Assembly (NCBI GenBank): GCA_900767585.1
Contig: CAAFZP010000117.1
Span: forward strand, 1 to 49,792
From: Lachnospiraceae bacterium
GTDB lineage: Bacteria; Bacillota; Clostridia; Lachnospirales; Lachnospiraceae
Length of the DNA: 49,792 bases
Reading direction: 5' to 3'
A model generated the notes under the pieces. That model did not search any database. It worked only from the letters and a program-made list of their open reading frames with translations, and was not told the origin of the DNA. Below, in pieces: positions 26,175 through 34,814 of this stretch. The first letter of the stretch is position 1; every line of letters begins with the position of its first letter. Made by a program: the position numbers and the translations under genes.

Positions 26175-26957
26175 TTATTTTTTTGCTAATCGCTGTCTGA
26201 GCACTTCATAGCTGATTACCGCAGTCGATATCGCTGCATTCAGTGACTCTACCTGCCCCTGCATCGGTATCCGGATCAACGTATCTGCACTGGCGCTGAT
26301 CTGCTCTGACAGACCATTTCCTTCGTTTCCGATCAGAAATGCACAGCTTCCGGTGAAGTTTTCTTCATAAACGTCTGTCCCCGACAGATGTGCTCCATAG
26401 ATCCGGATTCCATGTGCTTTGACATCGGCGATTGTACGTGTCAGATCCTGCGCGACATACACCGGTATCCGGAAGATTGATCCCATCGTAGACCGAACCA
26501 CTTTCGGATTGTACAAATCAACCGAATCCGCACTCAGTATAATTCCGGTCACACCAGCGCCTTCTGCTGTCCGGATGATCGTTCCAAGATTTCCCGGATC
26601 CTGCAGCCGCTCCACAATCAGAAGAAACGGAACCGTTCCTTCTGTATACAAGGATGTTTTCTCTACCTGCGGCATACGCACCAGAGCAAGTATCCCCTGC
26701 GGCGTGTTCGTATCGGACATACTCTGAAAAACAGAGTCCCGCACAACCTCCACCGGTATATGGAACCGATCTGTCACCGGGCGGAACGTCTCTTCCATGC
26801 TTTCCGCAACATAGACTGCCTGCAGATTGTGCTCCGGTATCTCACGTACCATCCGGATGCCTTCTACGATATAGGTCTTTGTCTCCCGCCTTCTCGAAGC
26901 AGATTTCATCAATTTCTTAATCTCTTTTATTCTATCATTGGATGCTGATGTAATCAA
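26175..26957 (-). CDS. TrmH/SpoU-family RNA 2'-O-methyltransferase
   Basis: The 260-residue protein has an N-terminal substrate-binding region (TSASNDRIKEIKKL) and a C-terminal SPOUT knot with the three motifs: VERLQDPGNLGTIIRTAEGAG, FLIGNEGNGLSEQI and IPMQGQVESLNAAISTAVISYE. It probably methylates ribose in rRNA or tRNA with SAM. The start codon is TTG (26955-26957): AAGGA lies 14 nt upstream inside the dnaE end and no ATG occurs at the family's start position. It is 6 bp after dnaE, so the two are cotranscribed. Confidence 0.9.
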   Translation of the reverse strand: MITSASNDRIKEIKKLMKSASRRRETKTYIVEGIRMVREIPEHNLQAVYVAESMEETFRPVTDRFHIPVEVVRDSVFQSMSDTNTPQGILALVRMPQVEKTSLYTEGTVPFLLIVERLQDPGNLGTIIRTAEGAGVTGIILSADSVDLYNPKVVRSTMGSIFRIPVYVAQDLTRTIADVKAHGIRIYGAHLSGTDVYEENFTGSCAFLIGNEGNGLSEQISASADTLIRIPMQGQVESLNAAISTAVISYEVLRQRLAKK

Positions 26958-26963
26958 TGTCTA

Positions 26964-29900
26964 TTATCGTCCTTTCTTGTCGACTAAGATCACATTTTCA
27001 TCCCCATACAGATTTTTCAGGTCTGCAAGCAGCGATTCGTCTGCAAGAACACGATATGCGTCCGGCAGCTGCTTGACTTTCACACTTGTCTGTTTTCCTT
27101 CCTCCTGTGATGGGCTGATTGCAATCTTTACTACCGTCTGTCCTGCATGACGTTTCAGAATACCTGTCAGCTGGACATTCTGGTTCAGATATGACTGCAT
27201 ATCCGAAAAACGGATCCACAGTTCTTTTCCTGCCTGTGCACGGTTTTTCCGCACTTCCTCAAACGTGATCATCTTCGAGAGAAGAAGCTTGCCGCCACGC
27301 TCATCGATAGATGCATTTCCTTTGATCAACAGCTTTGTGTCTTTGACTAATTTATCTCTGTTCGCGCGGTAATCTCTGGCAAACACAACAACCTCTACCG
27401 TCCCATACATATCTTCAATCTGAAGAAATGCCATCTCATCGCCATTTCTGGTCGTCTTTTTCGTAATCTCCGTCAGGATTCCACCAATTGTGTAAGGTGC
27501 CTTGTCCACGACATGTTCCGTCTCTTCCACATCGCCTGTATCAACCGGCTCCGGATTCTCTGCATCTTCTGTCTCGACTACAAAATCCGTTGATTTTGCG
27601 GTTGTATACTCTTCTAAAATATCCAGGTCGTCTTCTAGCGGGTGTCCGCTGACATAGATACCGAGAATCTCTTTTTCTTTTGCCAGCAGTTCTTCCTTCG
27701 GGTATTCTTCGACATCCGGATATCGGATTTGAAATTCGGTTTTTTCTTCTTCCCCAAGGAAATCGAGCAGCGACATCTGCCCCGTCATCGCATTCTTTTT
27801 TTCTTTTGCTGTCTTTTCAAGAATCGCCGGATATACCATCATCATCTGATGCCGGTTGTGCCCAAAAGAATCAAACGCGCCAGCCAGGATAAAGCTTTCT
27901 ATCGTACGCTTATTTGCCTCTTTCCCGGATAAACGTTCTACAAAATCTTCCAGGCTGGTAAACGGACCATTTGCAACCACTTCCCGATGAATCACTTCCG
28001 TCACACCATCTCCGATACTTTTTAACCCGGAAAGTCCAAAACGGATTGCATTTCCATCCACCATGAAATCACCGCTTCCCTTGTTGATATCCGGCGGCAG
28101 AATCTTGATTCCAAGTGTCTTGCATGTCTGGATATAGCTGCTCATCTTCGCTGTATTTTCACGCACGGACGAGATCAGCGCTGCCATATATTCAACCGGA
28201 TAATAAATCTTCAGGTATGCCGTCTGGTATGCGACAACCGCATAGACTGCCGCATGGGATTTGTTGAATGCATAATTTGCAAAATCGACCATGTCATCAA
28301 ATATCTTGTTTGCGACATCCTCCGCAATTCCATTTTTTACGCATCCCGGAACGCCGAGTTCCTCATTTCCGTATACAAAATACTGGCGTTCTTTGTCCAT
28401 CACATCTGCTTTTTTCTTTGCCATCGCACGCCGCACCAGATCCGAACGTCCCATCGAATACCCGGCAAGTTCCATGACAATCTGCATAACCTGCTCCTGA
28501 TAAACCATGCATCCGTATGTGGATTTCAGTATTTTTTCAAGCTGTGGTGTATCATATACGATATCTTCCGGATGTTCCCGGTTTGCGAGGTATTTCGGTA
28601 TGAAATCCATCGGTCCCGGGCGATACAGCGAGATTCCGGCGATCACCTCATCGAGGTTTTTCGGTTTCAGCTGCTTCATGAATCCCTTCATCCCTGCGCT
28701 TTCAAGCTGGAATACACCATCTGTCTTCCCGGCTGACAAAAGCTCATAGACCGCAGGGTCTGTCAGTTCCAGCTTCGAGAGATCGATTTTCACTCCATGA
28801 TTTTCCTCAATCCGGTCAAGTGCATCTTTTATAACCGTCAGATTCCGGAGTGCAAGGAAGTCCATCTTCAAAAGTCCAAGTTCTTCCACCGGATCCTTTT
28901 CGTACTGGCTTACAATTCCTCCATCGACACTGCGCGCAAGCGGCACATACTCTTCGATCGGTTTTTGTCCGATGATAACTCCCGCCGGATGAACACCGGT
29001 ATGACGCTGCAGGCCTTCAAGCTTCATCGCCATATCCAGGAGTTTTTTCACATCCGGTTCGTTTTCATACATTTCTTTTAGATCCGGACTCACCTTCAAA
29101 GCTGCCGGAAGCGTCACATCCTTTACGCCCGGAATTTTGTTTGGTATCGCTTTTGCAACTTTGTCACACAGGCTATACGGAAGTGCCATCGCACGTCCGA
29201 CATCCCGGACACACATCTTGGCTGCCATCGTTCCAAATGTAACAATCTGTACCACTTTATCTTTGCCATACTTTTCTACGACGTAGTCAATCACTTCCTG
29301 CCTGCGGTTCACACAGAAATCAATATCAATATCCGGCATGGAAACACGTTCCGGATTTAAGAAACGTTCAAACAAAAGTCCGTAGCGGAGCGGCTCAATA
29401 TCTGTAATATGCAGGCAATACGATACAATCGAACCTGCAGCCGATCCACGTCCCGGTCCAACCGGAATGTCATGACTTTTTGCAAAATTCACGAAATCCC
29501 ACACAATCAGGAAATAATCGACAAATCCCATCTGCCGGATCATATCGAGTTCATAGTCAAGACGGCTTTTTACTTCATCCGTAACTTCCGGATACCGTTC
29601 TTTTGCACCTTTTTCGCAAAGCATCGTCAGATAAGAAAAAGAGTCATACCCATCCGGCACATCATATTTCGGCAGTTTCCGCTCGCCGAACACGATTTCA
29701 ACATTACACATATCTGCAATCTTGTTCGTATTCTCCAGCGCTTCCTTCGCATAAGGAAAGAGTGCTTCCATCTCTTCCGCCGACTTCAGATAAAACTGTC
29801 CTTTCTCGTACCGCATCCGGTCCTCGTCATTTACAGTCTTCCCGGTCTGGATACAAAGCAGAATGTCATGGGCTTCCCAGTCTTCTTTGTTGATGTAATG

Positions 29901-30521
29901 GGAATCGTTTGTCACAACCATCGGGATACCGGTTTCCTTCGAGAGCCGCATCACACCCATATTGACGGTCCGCTGATCTGCGATTCCGTGGTCCTGCATC
30001 TCCAGATAATAATTTCCCTCTCCAAAGATTGCCAGATGCTTAAGCGCCGCTTCTTTTGCTTTCTCGTACTGCTCCTGTCTTAGGTCCGTAGCGATTTCTC
30101 CCGCCAGACAGGCAGAAAGCGCGATAATCCCTTCGTGATATTTTTCAAGCACTTCCATATCCACACGCGGCTTATAATAATATCCTTCTGTATATCCACG
30201 TGTTACGATCTTGCACAGATTATGATATCCCTCGTTGTTTTTGGCAAGCAGAACCAGATGGTAATACCGGTTTTCTCCTTTCACAACTTCACGGTCAAAG
30301 CGCGAGCCGGGCGCTACATACACCTCACATCCGATAATCGGCTTGATACCATTTGCTTTGCATGTCTTATAAAATTCGATTACGCCATACATCGCTCCAT
30401 GATCTGTGATGGCAAGTGCATCCATACCAAGTTCCTTTGCGCGTGGAACAAGTTCTTTGATCTTCGCTGATCCATCCAGCAGACTGTATTGCGTATGCAC
30501 ATGTAAATGTGTAAATTTCAT
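26964..30521 (-). CDS. dnaE: DNA polymerase III subunit alpha (DnaE type)
   Basis: The 1185-residue protein starts FTHLHVHTQYSLLDG, the PHP domain. It has GPGRGSAAGSIVSYCL and MPDIDIDFCV (polymerase active-site Asp), the helix-hairpin-helix region around residue 850 and a C-terminal OB fold (IGGILTEITKKTTRNGDEMAFLQIED). This is the DnaE lineage, not PolC. It works in chromosomal replication. Length is usual. The ribosome site is AGAGGATAGG. Confidence 0.97.
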   Translation of the reverse strand: MKFTHLHVHTQYSLLDGSAKIKELVPRAKELGMDALAITDHGAMYGVIEFYKTCKANGIKPIIGCEVYVAPGSRFDREVVKGENRYYHLVLLAKNNEGYHNLCKIVTRGYTEGYYYKPRVDMEVLEKYHEGIIALSACLAGEIATDLRQEQYEKAKEAALKHLAIFGEGNYYLEMQDHGIADQRTVNMGVMRLSKETGIPMVVTNDSHYINKEDWEAHDILLCIQTGKTVNDEDRMRYEKGQFYLKSAEEMEALFPYAKEALENTNKIADMCNVEIVFGERKLPKYDVPDGYDSFSYLTMLCEKGAKERYPEVTDEVKSRLDYELDMIRQMGFVDYFLIVWDFVNFAKSHDIPVGPGRGSAAGSIVSYCLHITDIEPLRYGLLFERFLNPERVSMPDIDIDFCVNRRQEVIDYVVEKYGKDKVVQIVTFGTMAAKMCVRDVGRAMALPYSLCDKVAKAIPNKIPGVKDVTLPAALKVSPDLKEMYENEPDVKKLLDMAMKLEGLQRHTGVHPAGVIIGQKPIEEYVPLARSVDGGIVSQYEKDPVEELGLLKMDFLALRNLTVIKDALDRIEENHGVKIDLSKLELTDPAVYELLSAGKTDGVFQLESAGMKGFMKQLKPKNLDEVIAGISLYRPGPMDFIPKYLANREHPEDIVYDTPQLEKILKSTYGCMVYQEQVMQIVMELAGYSMGRSDLVRRAMAKKKADVMDKERQYFVYGNEELGVPGCVKNGIAEDVANKIFDDMVDFANYAFNKSHAAVYAVVAYQTAYLKIYYPVEYMAALISSVRENTAKMSSYIQTCKTLGIKILPPDINKGSGDFMVDGNAIRFGLSGLKSIGDGVTEVIHREVVANGPFTSLEDFVERLSGKEANKRTIESFILAGAFDSFGHNRHQMMMVYPAILEKTAKEKKNAMTGQMSLLDFLGEEEKTEFQIRYPDVEEYPKEELLAKEKEILGIYVSGHPLEDDLDILEEYTTAKSTDFVVETEDAENPEPVDTGDVEETEHVVDKAPYTIGGILTEITKKTTRNGDEMAFLQIEDMYGTVEVVVFARDYRANRDKLVKDTKLLIKGNASIDERGGKLLLSKMITFEEVRKNRAQAGKELWIRFSDMQSYLNQNVQLTGILKRHAGQTVVKIAISPSQEEGKQTSVKVKQLPDAYRVLADESLLADLKNLYGDENVILVDKKGR

Positions 30522-30557
30522 TGTTTCCTATCCTCTGATTTTACAACGTATCCTGCA

Positions 30558-31175
30558 TCAATATTTATCTCCATACGGAAACAAATATTTCATAAACGGA
30601 AGATACTTTGCCATTTTCTTTCTCCGGAGTGGAATCACTTCGTAATTTTTAATATAACGGAATGTATACGCTTCCCCTTTATCGGCCAGCATATGCAGAT
30701 ATTTTTCCAGAAGTCTGGCAGAATCCGGGTGCAACAGGCGTCTCGAGCGTCCGTTCATATAATAATCAAGCGGCTGCTTCTCATAATATTTATCCTTGTT
30801 ATAAATCTTGCAGGCAGCCATGCGGTCACAAAACATCTCAATCACATACTCTTTTGGCATCTTGGATCCGACAAGCAGATGCTCGGTATCCGTCTTATCA
30901 ACATTGTAATCCACCCAGTATTCCAGATGGTGTTTGTTTCTGCCTTTGTGATGCAGCCAGGAGGATGTATATCCTTTGTCTTCCCGTTCCGCATCGTTCG
31001 GACTGCGGTTTCCCTGGAAATATTTTGCTCCCATGGAAAACTCTGTCCACGAATACTTCGACAGATCATGCAGCAGCCCCTGCTTATAAAGCCCGACTGC
31101 AAAGCAATGCCGCATAACCATCATCTTATGCGCCGTAATTGTTTTTAAATGCTCTACCCATTTCATCTCTTCCAT
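30558..31175 (-). CDS. DUF5662-family protein
   Basis: The 205-residue soluble protein has an HD-like metal motif (GLLHDLSKYSWTEF) and clustered His later (SWLHHKGRNKHHLEYW), matching the DUF5662 family as I recall it. It may be a metal-dependent phosphohydrolase-like fold; no function is established. The first ATG is used, but an in-frame ATG three codons later is equally possible. It lies between apbE and dnaE. Confidence 0.82.
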   Translation of the reverse strand: MEEMKWVEHLKTITAHKMMVMRHCFAVGLYKQGLLHDLSKYSWTEFSMGAKYFQGNRSPNDAEREDKGYTSSWLHHKGRNKHHLEYWVDYNVDKTDTEHLLVGSKMPKEYVIEMFCDRMAACKIYNKDKYYEKQPLDYYMNGRSRRLLHPDSARLLEKYLHMLADKGEAYTFRYIKNYEVIPLRRKKMAKYLPFMKYLFPYGDKY

Positions 31176-31234
31176 CTCTTTTCATTTTGACTTATATGAT
31201 ATCTGTTATATATTTCTATTATGTTACATCCTGC

Positions 31235-32338
31235 CTATTTTCCCGTATGGAATGCTTCTTTCAGGCCATCTGTCACAGTCACCCGGTTGTTTTTATCGAT
31301 AAAGACTGCCTCTGCATGATATTTTTCAAGAAGCGGCAGAGATTTTTCATATCCGAGTACATAACATGCCGTCGAAAGTGCATCGCTATATAACCCATTT
31401 TCACATACGACTGTCACAGAAGACAGACCGGACTCCGCCGGATATCCGGTAGAACGATCCAATATATGATGATATCTTATTCCATCTTTCTCTATATATT
31501 TTTCATAATCACCGGATGTTGATATACACAGATTGCTGTCCGGTTCCAATTCCAGATATCCGATATACTCTTCTGCATCCTTCTCCGGATCCCGGATTCC
31601 CACACGGAAACAGCTTCCGTCCGGTTTGCTGCCATAGGCAAGAATACTTCCACCGACACTGATCGTGGCACCGGTAACCGCTTCCTTCTTGAGTATTTCT
31701 TCCACGATATCCAAGGCAAATCCTTTCCCGACCGCACCGAGATCGAGGATCCTGCCTGCAGTGTCAATCGACACTGTCCGTGCATCTCCACAGGATATCG
31801 ATTCATACCCCACTTGTTTCAAAGCTGCCCGGATTTCCTTATCTGTCGGAACCTGAAAATCCTCCGATGACGCATTTTCTATATTCCATACGTTTGCGAG
31901 CGGACGAATCGTGATGTCCAATGCGCCTTTGCTGTCTCTGCATATATTGAGACTCTGCACGATTGCTGTATATAATTGGTCGGATACTTTATAAGCTTCC
32001 CCTGTGTGATATGCATGATTCAGTTTCGCAAGTTCACTCGTATCCTGTCTCCACGAGATCACGTCTGTATCAAGCTTCTTTATTTCCTGTTCTATCTGTG
32101 CGGCAAGATCTTTGTCCGCTCCATACAGGCTTACAGACACGCTGGTGCCCATCGCAAAGCTATACGATGTCTCCGGGGTATCCATAGATACTTCTTTTTT
32201 CCCCATCTTTGCAAAGCCAGACCGATAAACAAGAATCAAAATCACTGACAGAACGATCATCCCAAGCAGAAGCCATATCTTTGAAGGTATGTGCATTGCC
32301 GCTTTTCTATTTTCTATATCTTCTTTTTCCGAATTCAT
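31235..32338 (-). CDS. apbE: FAD:protein FMN transferase, membrane-anchored
   Basis: The 367-residue protein has one N-terminal membrane segment (about 19-42) with no lipobox, then the ApbE fold: YSFAMGTSVSVSLYG, the VGKGFALD and SVGGSILAYG metal/FAD regions, and HHILDRSTGYPAESG with DALSTACYVLG. It attaches FMN to Thr of extracytoplasmic flavoproteins such as Rnf or Nqr subunits. No partner flavoprotein is in the window. It is adjacent to the small gene upstream (stop and start touch), so they are translated together. Confidence 0.92.
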   Translation of the reverse strand: MNSEKEDIENRKAAMHIPSKIWLLLGMIVLSVILILVYRSGFAKMGKKEVSMDTPETSYSFAMGTSVSVSLYGADKDLAAQIEQEIKKLDTDVISWRQDTSELAKLNHAYHTGEAYKVSDQLYTAIVQSLNICRDSKGALDITIRPLANVWNIENASSEDFQVPTDKEIRAALKQVGYESISCGDARTVSIDTAGRILDLGAVGKGFALDIVEEILKKEAVTGATISVGGSILAYGSKPDGSCFRVGIRDPEKDAEEYIGYLELEPDSNLCISTSGDYEKYIEKDGIRYHHILDRSTGYPAESGLSSVTVVCENGLYSDALSTACYVLGYEKSLPLLEKYHAEAVFIDKNNRVTVTDGLKEAFHTGK

Positions 32339-32569
32339 TTAATGATGATATCCTTCCATCCGCTTTGTATAATCATCAAGTTTCGCCTTTAGCCGCTTAT
32401 AATCTTTCTCTTTTAACTCCCCGGATGTCTCACAGCGCGCAAGTGCTTCCTCCGCTTTCCTGCGGGCAGATATCGCCAGATCCTTGTAGTTATTTTCCAG
32501 ATTGATCTGGATTTCATGAAACAAATCTTCGATCTCCTTTTTCGCCGGATTTTCCCTTTTGAAAAGCAT
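32339..32569 (-). CDS. Small helical charged protein, unknown function
   Basis: The 76-residue protein is rich in Lys, Glu and Ala (KKEIEDLFHEIQINLENN, ARRKAEEALARCE), suggesting two or three helices. It is not recognised. GGGAG precedes the ATG by about 11 nt. Its stop abuts the apbE start, which supports it as a real gene. A palindrome AGTCTG-AAA-CAGACT lies upstream (32599-32613). Confidence 0.6.
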   Translation of the reverse strand: MLFKRENPAKKEIEDLFHEIQINLENNYKDLAISARRKAEEALARCETSGELKEKDYKRLKAKLDDYTKRMEGYHH

Positions 32570-32780
32570 GTACCCTACGCTCCCATCCTATATAATCTAG
32601 TCTGAAACAGACTGAATTTCACAAGCAGAAATGCTCTAATATCTGTTAAAGTATATCATTATTTTTTTTGCATTTCAATGTGAATCTGCCGGCTCGGATT
32701 TCATGCAGCTCCAACCATAAATCGATTATCTCCGTTACCATTCCGTATTCCCCATTTATGTCTGTATCTGCAATGCGTGA

Positions 32781-32809
32781 TTGAAAGTCCCGCTCCTTTT
32801 TGTTAAAAT
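32781..32809 (+). promoter_or_regulatory. Promoter of the ABC-F gene
   Basis: TTGAAA (32781-32786), a 17-bp spacer and TAAAAT (32804-32809), with TG before the -10 (TGTTAAAAT), lie about 33 bp before the ATG. Confidence 0.8.
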
Positions 32810-32841
32810 AGAAAATATTTGTAATAACAGGAGGATGAATC

Positions 32842-34779
32842 ATGCTGTTGGCATGTCAGAATATATCAAAATCATTTGGGACAAAAGAAATCCTGCGGGA
32901 TGTGAATTTCCACATCAACGAAAAAGAAAAGATTGCAATTGTCGGGATCAATGGTTCCGGCAAAACCACTCTGCTCAAAATCATCATGGGGGAAGAGACA
33001 CCTGACAGCGGGCAGGTCATCCTGGCAAAAGATACAACAATCGGTTATCTTTCCCAGCATCAGGACATCTCCTTTGACAATACAATCTATGGAGAAATGC
33101 TCGCAGCCAAACAATATATCCTCGACCTCGAAGCCAATATCCGGAAACTCGAGAAGGATATGAAACACGCCGAAGGCAAAGAACTCGAGAAGATATTGGA
33201 GACCTACAACCGGCTCAGCAGCAAATACGATCTGGACAATGGCTACTCTTACGAGAGTGAAATCACCGGCGTCTTAAAAGGACTTGGTTTTTCTCCGGAA
33301 GATTATGACCGTCATATCAATACGTTGTCCGGCGGACAGAAGATGCGGATTGCACTGGGACGATTGCTGCTTACCCGGCCGGACCTGATCATCCTGGATG
33401 AGCCGACAAACCATCTGGATATGCCTAGCATTGCCTGGCTCGAAGGCTTCCTTTCTTCCTATGCAGGAAGTGTATTGATTGTCAGCCACGACCGGTACTT
33501 CATCGACCGGATCGTCACGAAGGTGGTTGAGATTGATAACAAAAAAGCCACTGTCTACCACGGAAATTATACTTATTTTGCAGACAAACGTGCGCAGCTC
33601 CGCGCATCCATGATGAAAGCCTACTTAAACCAGCAGGCAGAGATCAGACATCAGGAAGCTGTCATCACAAAGCTCAAACAATTTAACCGTGAAAAATCAA
33701 TCAAGCGCGCAGAAAGTCGTGAGAAAATGCTCGATAAAATCGAAGTACTCGATAAGCCAACCGAGATTGCATCCGAGATGCGGCTGACACTCGAACCATC
33801 CGTTGAAAGCGGAAATGATGTCCTGACAGTCACACATCTTGCCAAATCATTCGGAAAAGAACCGCTGTTTACAGATCTTGACTTCGATATTAAACGCGGA
33901 GAGAAGGTCGCTCTGATCGGTGGCAACGGAACCGGCAAAACAACGATTCTCAAGATGATCAACCATATTGTTTCAAAGGACGCCGGTACAATCACACTCG
34001 GTTCCCGTGTCCACATTGGATATTATGATCAGGAACACCAGGTGCTTTCGCTTCACAAGACAATCTTCGAGGAAATCAGTGATGCATATCCGGATCTTAA
34101 CAATACCAGAATCCGGAATGTGTTAGCTGCCTTCCTTTTTACCGGTGACGATGTGTTCAAAAAAATCGAAGATTTAAGCGGTGGCGAGCGTGGGCGGGTA
34201 TCCCTCGCCAAGCTGATGCTCTCGCCAGCGAATTTTCTGATCTTAGATGAGCCGACAAACCACCTCGATATCCAGTCCAAAGGCATCCTTGAGGATGCGA
34301 TCCGCAGTTATACCGGCACTGTGTTTGTCGTCAGTCATGACCGGTATTTCATAAACCGGATTGCAACCCGGATTTTGGAATTGAAAGATCATAGACTCTA
34401 CACATTTATCGGAAATTATGATTATTACGAGTCACACAAGGAACAGGTTTATGCGTCAGCTGCCCCTCTGACTGTCCCAAATTCGGATGCCGATATTACA
34501 GGAAACGAAGGACCTGCGGCTCTGACTGTCTCTTCCAAAGACGATTACAAAAAGCAAAAAGAAGAACAGGCTCGTATCCGTAAAAGAGAAAATGATATCA
34601 AAAAAGCAGAGCAGCAGATTGAGAAACTCGAAGCCGAAATCGCAGCGATTGACAAAGAATTTGAAAATCCGGAAGTGGCAACAAATTCCACAAAACTGAA
34701 CGAATTGTCAAAAAAGCGCGGAGAGCTTGACGAAACACTCTCCGCACTTTATGAGACATGGGAAACCTTGATGTCCTAG
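32842..34779 (+). CDS. ABC-F family ATPase (translation factor type)
   Basis: The 645-residue protein has two ABC domains and no membrane segments. The first has Walker A GINGSGKTT, signature LSGGQKMRIALGR and Walker B LIILDEPTNHLDM; the second has GGNGTGKTT, LSGGERGRVSLAK and FLILDEPTNHLDI. A charged linker (~245-310) lies between them and a coiled-coil tail (~575-645) ends the protein. ABC-F proteins act on the ribosome. It resembles the YdiF/Uup branch; resistance function is not implied. AGGAGG is 7 nt before the ATG. Its last ~60 bp hold a minus-strand terminator. Confidence 0.93.
   Translation: MLLACQNISKSFGTKEILRDVNFHINEKEKIAIVGINGSGKTTLLKIIMGEETPDSGQVILAKDTTIGYLSQHQDISFDNTIYGEMLAAKQYILDLEANIRKLEKDMKHAEGKELEKILETYNRLSSKYDLDNGYSYESEITGVLKGLGFSPEDYDRHINTLSGGQKMRIALGRLLLTRPDLIILDEPTNHLDMPSIAWLEGFLSSYAGSVLIVSHDRYFIDRIVTKVVEIDNKKATVYHGNYTYFADKRAQLRASMMKAYLNQQAEIRHQEAVITKLKQFNREKSIKRAESREKMLDKIEVLDKPTEIASEMRLTLEPSVESGNDVLTVTHLAKSFGKEPLFTDLDFDIKRGEKVALIGGNGTGKTTILKMINHIVSKDAGTITLGSRVHIGYYDQEHQVLSLHKTIFEEISDAYPDLNNTRIRNVLAAFLFTGDDVFKKIEDLSGGERGRVSLAKLMLSPANFLILDEPTNHLDIQSKGILEDAIRSYTGTVFVVSHDRYFINRIATRILELKDHRLYTFIGNYDYYESHKEQVYASAAPLTVPNSDADITGNEGPAALTVSSKDDYKKQKEEQARIRKRENDIKKAEQQIEKLEAEIAAIDKEFENPEVATNSTKLNELSKKRGELDETLSALYETWETLMS
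34709..34745 (-). terminator. Terminator of the EAL operon, inside the ABC-F coding region
   Basis: On the minus strand GCGGAGAG (34737-34744) pairs with CTCTCCGC (34718-34725) and is followed by GCTTTTTTG (34709-34717). It lies 70-105 bp past the stop of the minus-strand EAL gene and within the C-terminal coding region of the ABC-F gene. Confidence 0.82.
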
Positions 34780-34814
34780 GCTTCACTCGGAACAAAATTT
34801 CCGATATGCACTAT

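Noticed and set aside
32646..32843. Possible 65-codon minus-strand gene before the ABC-F gene
   Set aside because: It has no ribosome site, overlaps the ABC-F start and contains the ABC-F promoter in its frame.
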